This document shows, piece by piece, positions 1-5,185 of a stretch of DNA of 8,319 nt (position 1 is the first letter of the stretch; each line of letters begins with the position of its first letter). Source of the DNA: Planctomycetaceae bacterium UBA2972 (GTDB taxonomy: Bacteria; Planctomycetota; Planctomycetia; Pirellulales; Pirellulaceae); contig DEAW01000088.1 of NCBI GenBank assembly GCA_002348315.1, positions 1-8,319 of the forward strand. Direction: 5' to 3'. Below the pieces are notes generated by a model that saw nothing but the letters and a program-made list of their open reading frames with translations, searched no databases and was not told the DNA's origin. Made by a program: the position numbers and the translations under genes.

Positions 1-720
1 GGCAAGTTTGATGGCTACAAGGGAGACTGGCATCTAGCTTTAACTGATGATGCCGCATATCTATATGCAAACCCTTCCAAGTGCTATATGATTCCGAGGG
101 ACAAAGCATGGGGGAAGGTTGGAATGATGGGCACTTTCGTAACGTTCACAGTGAACGGGCAAAGCGCTAGTCTTGAGCAGAAAGCTGATTCAAACAACCC
201 TGACAAACGAATAATCAAGACCTGGGTCGGGCCACCATCATTCGATGATCTGCAGCAAAAGCTCGGCGGCCATTCTTTTTTTGTATTTCTGCTTGCTATG
301 TTATTCTTGATTGAAGCAATACCCGTTGCAGCCGATCCTGAGAATGGCATTCCCGCAAAATCCTTAAACTACTTTTATCTGACCGCTGGTTGCCTTTTAA
401 TCGCAGGTGTCAGTTTTAGACGGTTGAGTCAACCTCGTAGATTCTTATTTTTAGTTGATGCGATATTTGATATCTCATGGGCGATTTATTTCTTTCTCAT
501 CATTTACAATGGCGAAAGTCGCTGGTGGGCACTAGGCATCGCATTCAATCTAATGGCGGCACAAACGAATCTTAGAAACTATTTTCGCTTTAAGATACTA
601 CGCGGCGAAAACCATTTTTATGAACCACTAGAACGTAACACAGCGAAGACTGACGATAACGTCCCGAATACAACAACTGGAAACCAGTTTCGCGAGAATT
701 TTAAGAAGCTCTCTTCTTAA
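1..720 (+). CDS. Multi-pass inner-membrane protein of unknown function, 5'-truncated by the window edge
   Basis: The frame is open from base 1 to a TAA at 718-720, so 239 C-terminal residues are visible and the true start lies outside the window. The internal ATG at 88 is probably not the start, because the codons before it read as ordinary protein (GDWHLALTDDAAYLY). Visible residues 1-75 are soluble and look beta-rich, like a small PH-like or similar domain, but I cannot name it. Four hydrophobic segments follow, at about residues 92-110, 123-139, 148-169 and 175-190. The last two are rich in Trp, Phe and Tyr. The tail of about 45 residues is polar. I recognise no catalytic motif. The gene looks richer in A+T than the minus-strand genes, and it converges on the phosphoesterase gene 124 bases away. 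No intrinsic terminator is evident after the stop. That it is a real gene is fairly sure; its function is unknown. Confidence 0.8.
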   Translation, partial: GKFDGYKGDWHLALTDDAAYLYANPSKCYMIPRDKAWGKVGMMGTFVTFTVNGQSASLEQKADSNNPDKRIIKTWVGPPSFDDLQQKLGGHSFFVFLLAMLFLIEAIPVAADPENGIPAKSLNYFYLTAGCLLIAGVSFRRLSQPRRFLFLVDAIFDISWAIYFFLIIYNGESRWWALGIAFNLMAAQTNLRNYFRFKILRGENHFYEPLERNTAKTDDNVPNTTTGNQFRENFKKLSS

Positions 721-844
721 AACAACTAAATGTCAGTCATACGCGACCAGACCGTCACCGGCTTACCAGATACATCCTACCGCTCGTGTGTGTCTTGAGT
801 ATCTCCGGCGAAACCAGATTTGACGTAGTGGAATTCGGTCGTCG

Positions 845-1942
845 CTAATCTCCCCCTCGGCCACGTGCATCGGTTGACTGTTCGACTTTACCCGACATGG
901 CATAGTCCAGCGAGAAGTTGCTTTTGGGTCGTACGAGAAATTCGTCGAGCACCGGCGAATAGGTCTGAACTTCAATTGAGTTCTTGTCAGGACGGAACGT
1001 CATGATGCGTAGGAAACCGCTTCCGGCCTTGATCCTGGGTAAATCCCAATACCAATAGTCCGCCTGAACCTGGTGCACCGTATTTCCATGTTTCCCCTGA
1101 CTAGTCAGCAGATTCTCCTGGGCATGTCCTGACAGGACCAGGAAGATATTCTTGTGTTGACTGACGAACTTCTCCCAAATTGACTTTCCGGAGTTCCCCT
1201 TGACCCCATAGTGGTCAGCACCCGACAGCTGCCCCTTTTTGCTTGTGAGATAGCTATGTGTGACAACGACGGTCCGACAATCGGGATGCGCGGCAACAAC
1301 CTTATTCGCCCAGGCAAGAGTCTGATCCCGAGGTTTGAATTCCAGTGTGAGAATCATGAACTTCATCCCGCCAGCTTCTAAAAACAGGTAGTAGTTTTCG
1401 ATCTCTCCTTCTTCATAAAAGTGCAGGCTTTTCTCCTTGCCGAAATGAGGGTCATACAAACGGTTATTCGTAAAACGTGACGGAGGGAAATAGGAACCAA
1501 AGCGGCTTATGCGCGAATGGCTGGTCTCTCGGTGTTTTGACGAATAACCCATGTCATGATTCCCCGAGCACAGGATGTAAGGAACCTGGTCATCAATCGT
1601 CTTGAAAGCGGTATCAGCGATCTTCCATTCTTCATCGTGTTCTGTTTGGGTGATGTCTCCCACATGCACCGCCATAACGATGTTCCTCTTCTGCTTGTTC
1701 TCCTTAATCCACTCGGTCTGTTTAAAGAAGCAGCAGCGCTGATCACCAATACCCGGCCAGTGCTTCTGTGTCTCCTTATGCCGGACATCAGCGTAGCCCT
1801 GTGTATCCGGCAAAACGATCAACGTAAAGGCTCCCGAATCCTGTTGGGATTCCTGCTCAACACAATTGACTGGTTTATCCGCAGTCATTATGCCCACGGC
1901 GAGAATTAGAAGAAAAGGAAGTATTGCTTTCCTCATCGTCAT
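845..1942 (-). CDS. Secreted calcineurin-like metallophosphoesterase
   Basis: This 365-residue protein has an N-terminal signal sequence (charged MTMRK, then hydrophobic LPFLLILAVGIM), so it probably acts outside the cytoplasm. The calcineurin-like two-metal core is readable: PDTQ at about 45-48, GD at 95-96 (GDITQ), GNHD at 127-130, VTHSY with His229, and SGHAQ with His273. These residues normally hold two divalent metals and hydrolyse phosphate mono- or diesters. Two positions differ from the commonest form: the first motif is D-x-Q rather than D-x-H, and the last is GHxQ rather than GHxH. I recall such variation in secreted planctomycete members. The C-terminal part (VHQVQADYW, LRIMTF, VQTYSP) also fits that group. 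The ATG at 1942 overlaps the stop of the upstream gene as ATGA and has no good Shine-Dalgarno sequence, so translation is probably coupled. A second ATG two codons in (1936) is an alternative start. The substrate is unknown. Confidence 0.9.
   Translation of the reverse strand: MTMRKAILPFLLILAVGIMTADKPVNCVEQESQQDSGAFTLIVLPDTQGYADVRHKETQKHWPGIGDQRCCFFKQTEWIKENKQKRNIVMAVHVGDITQTEHDEEWKIADTAFKTIDDQVPYILCSGNHDMGYSSKHRETSHSRISRFGSYFPPSRFTNNRLYDPHFGKEKSLHFYEEGEIENYYLFLEAGGMKFMILTLEFKPRDQTLAWANKVVAAHPDCRTVVVTHSYLTSKKGQLSGADHYGVKGNSGKSIWEKFVSQHKNIFLVLSGHAQENLLTSQGKHGNTVHQVQADYWYWDLPRIKAGSGFLRIMTFRPDKNSIEVQTYSPVLDEFLVRPKSNFSLDYAMSGKVEQSTDARGRGGD
1939..1942 (-). promoter_or_regulatory. ATGA stop/start overlap (translational coupling)
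   Basis: On the minus strand the TGA of the propeller gene (1939-1941) shares bases with the ATG of the phosphoesterase gene (1940-1942). The bases just upstream (CAACGGCGA) contain no Shine-Dalgarno-like sequence. Ribosomes ending on the first cistron probably start the second by termination-reinitiation. Confidence 0.8.
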
Positions 1943-3477
1943 TCGCCGTTGGTGAATTGGAATGCGTAAAGGTCTGCGTCCTTTAACTCGAAGAGCAACT
2001 GCACTGTTTTTCCAGCTAGCGAACCGACGTCGGCTCCGCCTTTCCAGGAGACAACTCGTTCAAGCTCGTCGCCAAATTGATCGTTACAATCGGCGAGCGT
2101 AAAGCCAGGAATCGGTTTACCGGCGCTGTCCTGTAGTTCTACTCGCACGGTGCCAGCCGCGGACGAGGAGAAATTCATTTCCAGTTGAGAACCGTCGAAC
2201 TTAAATGGCTTCGTAAGCAATTTGCCGCCGCTGAAAGGTGCCTGGGCCGAGACGAAGCCGTCCATGCGGATCGTGTAGCGGCGGAAGCTAGTCGCTTTTC
2301 CTTCCCAGTAGCCTTCGGTCGCGTACAGCGAGATTTCATCGGGCGCGCCCTGAAGGTGCGACTTTGTTGGGACCATACCCCAGAAGATAAAATTATCGCC
2401 GTAGACCCACGTGTCCTGTCGCGCCGGACCGGGCCGAATGAAGGCTTCGCTCCAACGATCGAAGGTTTTTCCGTCGCGGCTGGTCATAAATGCTGCATCG
2501 GTCACTGTCGTCCCGTATCGTGGGTGCTGCTTGGCGCGAAACTGGCGTTCTTCCAGGCCGGGCAGTTTGGTCATGGACGGCGACCAGCCTCGGTCGTTAT
2601 ATCTCATGGGAAAACCCATGAAGATGTGGGGCGCTCGAAAATACGGTTGAATCTGGTTGGTATATAGCGCTTGCTCGGTCGCGCTGGGATAATTGAGCCA
2701 CTGCGGCTTTGGGAAACTGGTCGGGATTTTCGACTCGGCAGTCATGATGCCGCGAACACCTTTGTATCCACCCTGGTCGAAAGCGCGATGATACTCGCGA
2801 TAAACCCCGCCGGCCGAGTCCCAAAACATCAGGTTCTGCGAATCAAACGCGCCCTCGGTCGCGAATGGCTTCTCACTCTTCAACTTAAAGCGAAGACCGT
2901 CGCCCGAAACCATGAGATACAGGCCTTTGGGCTTCCGCCCAACAATCACGATTTTGTAGCGTTCCTCCGGTGGGCAATCCGGATTTGAATCCTTGAAAAC
3001 GGCGGTGTGAGCGGGACTGCCGCCGAAGTCGCTCACCATCGCTGCATCGAGGATAAGGTTGTTTGTGGTGGAGCCGTTAAACTCGACGATACCCAATTCA
3101 GGACGCGTCCAATGGATGCCGTCCTTGCTCTCGACCACGCAGAGCGTGTCCCAGGAGTTCCTATTGGTTTTATAAGCTTTCGAATTTGGATGATGGCCGC
3201 CGCGATAATAGATCAGAAAACGGTCGCCGTCCTGAAACACGCTTTGATACCCGCTGCCGTTTCCTTCCCACGCGGCGTCGGTGCGGAACACGACTTCACG
3301 GCGCACTGGTCGATGCAGCTCCAACCGCACGCCATCGAGACGTTCAATGAGATGATGATCAACGAGCAGCTCCCTCCGCGAGGCGATGTCGATTGGCTCC
3401 GTGGCTTGTATTACGGACGTCAGGATGAGCACGGCTAACCATGCGGCAACCATCGAACGGTGAATTTTTTTCATCAT
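1939..3477 (-). CDS. Secreted glycosidase-like (GH32/GH43-type five-bladed propeller) protein, planctomycete family of unproven activity
   Basis: From the ATG at 3477 the protein has 512 residues. It begins with a signal peptide (MMKKIHR, then hydrophobic AAWLAVLILTSVIQA) with probable cleavage after Ala25. Mature-region motifs place it in a family common in planctomycetes: RRELLVDHHLIERL (34-47), WEGNGSGYQSVF (70-81), SKDGIHWTRP (117-126), NPDCPPEERYK (165-175), EGAFDSQNL (208-216), LYTNQIQPY (271-279) and RAPHIFMGFP (281-290). The repeated strand-turn pattern suggests a five-bladed propeller resembling GH32/GH43 enzymes, followed by a C-terminal beta-sandwich (about 425-512). I cannot point to a catalytic acid pair, so hydrolase activity is unproven. 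The frame stays open upstream, with an ATG at 3600, but that would bury the signal peptide 41 residues in. The ATGATG at 3477/3474 is preferred, with a weak purine-rich AAGAAAG upstream. It forms a coupled pair with the phosphoesterase gene. Confidence 0.87.
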   Translation of the reverse strand: MMKKIHRSMVAAWLAVLILTSVIQATEPIDIASRRELLVDHHLIERLDGVRLELHRPVRREVVFRTDAAWEGNGSGYQSVFQDGDRFLIYYRGGHHPNSKAYKTNRNSWDTLCVVESKDGIHWTRPELGIVEFNGSTTNNLILDAAMVSDFGGSPAHTAVFKDSNPDCPPEERYKIVIVGRKPKGLYLMVSGDGLRFKLKSEKPFATEGAFDSQNLMFWDSAGGVYREYHRAFDQGGYKGVRGIMTAESKIPTSFPKPQWLNYPSATEQALYTNQIQPYFRAPHIFMGFPMRYNDRGWSPSMTKLPGLEERQFRAKQHPRYGTTVTDAAFMTSRDGKTFDRWSEAFIRPGPARQDTWVYGDNFIFWGMVPTKSHLQGAPDEISLYATEGYWEGKATSFRRYTIRMDGFVSAQAPFSGGKLLTKPFKFDGSQLEMNFSSSAAGTVRVELQDSAGKPIPGFTLADCNDQFGDELERVVSWKGGADVGSLAGKTVQLLFELKDADLYAFQFTNGE

Positions 3478-3889
3478 TGATTCTTTCTTAAGAACGTCAC
3501 TAATTTCAGTGTGTCGAGCGTTCGTGTCAGGAGAAACACCGAGCCCCCGGTGATATGGGTCAAAGTCCGGCATGTTGGTGTAATAGAGAGGGTAACGCAT
3601 GTTTGCGGAAACCTTCAGTTTAGCAAGGGGCGTAGTGAGAAGGCAAATGTTGGGCGAGTCGGTAGCGGATCCTTCTTTCTGGAACCGGATGCATCAGTAG
3701 ACCGTCACGGTATGCGCATGTGTTTTTCCACATAATTGAATCTTCGACGCCTTCGGGTTCGCTAAACTATTCTCTACCTAAGAATTCAAATGCTCGAGTC
3801 GCTGACTGATCATTGCCATATAGTTTTTGCAAGTTCTATAGACGACTTCCTCTATAGGCACACAAGAACTGGCTCGCAGAACGCTTGGA
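3478..3889. other. 412-base intergenic region upstream of the propeller/phosphoesterase pair
   Basis: No convincing gene lies here. On the minus strand the frame of the downstream gene is open from 3693 to its start at 3477, but the encoded peptide shows no motif and would displace the signal peptide. A plus-strand frame at 3511-3735 has no recognisable content. The region probably holds the promoter of the two-gene operon and the 3' end of the upstream transcript. I could not pick a convincing -35/-10 pair. The only visible structure is the CTATAG symmetry at 3832-3870. Confidence 0.5.
3832..3870. repeat. Imperfect inverted repeat around two CTATAG copies
   Basis: Two CTATAG hexamers (3836-3841 and 3852-3857) flank a 10-base spacer and can form a 6-bp stem. 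The outer AGTT (3832-3835) and AACT (3867-3870) could extend it after an asymmetric bulge. It lies 20-58 bases past the stop of the 3890-4909 gene on the minus strand, where a terminator could sit. No T-run follows on that strand, so it is not a canonical intrinsic terminator. It may be chance. Confidence 0.25.
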
Positions 3890-4909
3890 CTATCTGGCTA
3901 TCGTCAGCCGATACACCTTACCAAACGTCCCCGGATCTTCGTGATTGAAAACGGCGATGAAAAGTGATTCTCCACGAGGCGTCAAGTAGTAAGGCACCAC
4001 CTTGCTGGGAAGTAAATGACTGAGATCATCCCATGTTCCTTCTTTTAAGTCCTGCCAGGTTTTAAAGCGAATGAACTTGTTCTCGTTGTAGTCATTGTTC
4101 CCCGCGTAGGTGGGGCAGAAATAGGATGTGGCGTACCAATGGCCCTGGAAGAAGTCCACGTCGTTTAACACCAGACCGGTCGACGTCCAACTGCCAGCCG
4201 GCGCATCTTTCTTCTTCTCGAAACTGTTGTGGATTTTGTACTGCTGTTTACCAAAGTGGATGACTTCGACCACTGCACCAACACTCGAGCCAACGACGTA
4301 GAGTCTGCCGTCCACGATCGTCAGCGCGCGTGAATAGCCCAGGTGCTGAGATAGATCCAACGCGCCTGCTGTCTTGCCCGTGGTCTTGAACCGAAACACC
4401 TGACTACTGTCCGGGTTGAGCGAGTAAAGCCAGCCGGTAGCTTGATCGAATACGATGTCGTGCGGACGCTGAAGCTTAATCTCCGCCAGCGAGGTCTGAC
4501 GTGTTTGAACCCCGGAATTCGCCGGATCACGAAAAGTGATGAGCTGATGGTTCCCCGTGTCCGTCGCATAAAAGAGCCGATCGTGTGGGTTGAATGCGAC
4601 CGAATGGGCGTCTTTCAATCCTTTGATGGCCGACTCACGAAACGGTGACTGTGTATCGTTCCGATAGAGCAGTCGATTGCCCGCGGTCACAATTTCCGTC
4701 TTACCGCTAAAGGCGATGTGTGTACATCCCGGGAATGACGCGGTCTTGGGCGCATAAATCGTGACCTGAATGTCATTCGACAAATCCTCGTCTTTGGCTA
4801 CTGCCGGGGCTACACCAACCAGCCAAACCAAATTCACAACAACGAAGTACAGTCCGATTGCATTCATGCGATAGTGAGATGCTGGATATTGCAATATTCG
4901 TCTTTTCAT
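3890..4909 (-). CDS. Secreted beta-propeller-like (NHL/SMP-30-like) protein of unknown function
   Basis: From the ATG at 4909 the protein has 339 residues. A basic n-region (MKRR, Arg14) precedes a hydrophobic stretch (about 18-35) ending in VAPAVAKD, consistent with export and cleavage near Ala38. The mature part has repeated propeller-blade signatures: AHSVAFNPHDRLFYATDTGN (101-120), PHDIVFDQATGWLYSLNP (149-166), ALTIVDGRLYVVGS (195-208) and GLVLNDVDFFQGHWYATSYF (245-264). These resemble NHL or SMP-30/gluconolactonase-like blades, but I see no clear lactonase metal site, so no reaction is assigned. Cys61 and Cys265 are the only obvious cysteines of the mature part. Three starts are possible in frame: TTG at 4924, ATG at 4909 and ATG at 4867. 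I chose 4909 because it gives the signal peptide a charged n-region; 4867 would give one with no Lys or Arg. None has a clear Shine-Dalgarno sequence. Gaps of 276 and 412 bases isolate it from its same-strand neighbours. Confidence 0.8.
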   Translation of the reverse strand: MKRRILQYPASHYRMNAIGLYFVVVNLVWLVGVAPAVAKDEDLSNDIQVTIYAPKTASFPGCTHIAFSGKTEIVTAGNRLLYRNDTQSPFRESAIKGLKDAHSVAFNPHDRLFYATDTGNHQLITFRDPANSGVQTRQTSLAEIKLQRPHDIVFDQATGWLYSLNPDSSQVFRFKTTGKTAGALDLSQHLGYSRALTIVDGRLYVVGSSVGAVVEVIHFGKQQYKIHNSFEKKKDAPAGSWTSTGLVLNDVDFFQGHWYATSYFCPTYAGNNDYNENKFIRFKTWQDLKEGTWDDLSHLLPSKVVPYYLTPRGESLFIAVFNHEDPGTFGKVYRLTIAR

Positions 4910-4922
4910 GATCGTGAGATGC
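4870..4922. repeat. Imperfect 13-base direct repeat flanking a 12-bp palindrome at the start region of the propeller gene
   Basis: On the plus strand GATAGTGAGATGC (4870-4882) and GATCGTGAGATGC (4910-4922) match at 12 of 13 positions, 40 bases apart. Each copy lies directly 5' (on the minus strand) of an in-frame ATG, at 4867 and 4909. Between them is a perfect palindrome, ATATTGCAATAT (4886-4897). If the true start is 4867, this whole block is leader and could be an operator. If it is 4909, the palindrome and one copy lie inside the signal-peptide codons. The role is inferred only. Confidence 0.35.
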
Positions 4923-5070
4923 AATTCGCGCTGACGATGCGCATTAAATACACAGAGTTTATTTTAAATGTTTCAGCGCAGAAGTGCGAAAGGATTACCG
5001 ATAGGACATTCGTAAATCCTTATAACCGTTGAAGCGATGCAGGAGCGGGGATTATCTTCAACCCATTTAA

Positions 5071-5088
5071 GGGGAGAGGGGGGGGAGG
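5071..5088 (+). other. G-rich polypurine tract, possible G-quadruplex
   Basis: The plus strand reads GGGG, AGA, eight G, A, GG: 17 purines of which 14 are G, plus the separating A residues. With a further GGGG at 5047-5050 it could fold as a G-quadruplex with one long loop. The strand facing the minus-strand transcript is C-rich, so a quadruplex would form in the DNA and not in that RNA. It is also a place where sequencing or assembly could miscount G. Confidence 0.35.
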
Positions 5089-5139
5089 ATTCTAACCAAG
5101 CCTAACCGGGATTCTTCAACTGGACCGGACAACGTTTGT

Positions 5140-5173
5140 TTGTGCACAGTGTGGCTGAGTGGAGTTTGCACAA
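5140..5173 (-). repeat. Inverted repeat just after the LamG gene stop (weak stem-loop)
   Basis: TTGTGCA (5140-5146) and TGCACAA (5167-5173) are perfect inverted arms of 7 bases around a 20-base loop. They begin 12 bases past the stop codon on the minus strand, where a terminator would be expected. No T-run follows, so intrinsic termination is doubtful. Confidence 0.25.
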
Positions 5174-5185
5174 TGGTGTGGAATC

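Larger units (their letters stand above)
4910..5185. other. 276-base intergenic region upstream of the propeller-like gene
   Basis: No gene is supported. It should contain the 3' end of the LamG gene transcript and the promoter of the propeller-like gene. An A+T-rich patch at about 4943-4970 (TATTTAAT on the minus strand) is the best promoter-like stretch, but no matching -35 is seen at normal spacing. Also present are the G-rich tract at 5071-5088 and 7-base inverted repeats at 4928-4934/4973-4979 and 5028-5034/5056-5062. Repeats this short are expected by chance. Confidence 0.45.

Noticed and set aside
84..350. An 88-codon minus-strand open frame
   Set aside because: Antisense to the membrane-protein gene, whose frame is continuous from the window edge and encodes clear hydrophobic segments.
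721..844. Possible bidirectional terminator between the convergent genes
   Set aside because: No stem with a flanking T-run was found on either strand; the only repeat seen is ACCAGA twice, too short to mean anything.
1556..1909. A 117-codon plus-strand open frame with a hydrophobic stretch
   Set aside because: Antisense to the phosphoesterase gene, whose metal-binding motifs (GDITQ, GNHD) are encoded in exactly this interval.
2185..2667. A 160-codon plus-strand open frame
   Set aside because: It lies antisense inside the propeller gene, which has strong family motifs and a signal peptide; the plus-strand peptide has no recognisable content.
3007..3438. A 143-codon plus-strand open frame
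   Set aside because: Antisense shadow of the same propeller gene, without motifs.
749..3708. AGACCGTCAC shared by two intergenic gaps (about 750 and 3699), considered as an attachment site or mobile-element end
   Set aside because: A 10-base match in this length is expected by chance, and no integrase or transposase lies between the copies.
3511..3735. A 74-codon plus-strand frame in the longest intergenic gap
   Set aside because: No motif, no ribosome-binding site, no membrane or signal segment; its length is within chance expectation.
5028..5062. Inverted repeat GTTGAAG/CTTCAAC (and GCGCTGA/TCAGCGC at 4928-4979) as possible operators or terminators
   Set aside because: Seven-base arms with loops of 20-40 bases are expected about once per few hundred bases by chance; neither is followed by a T-run.
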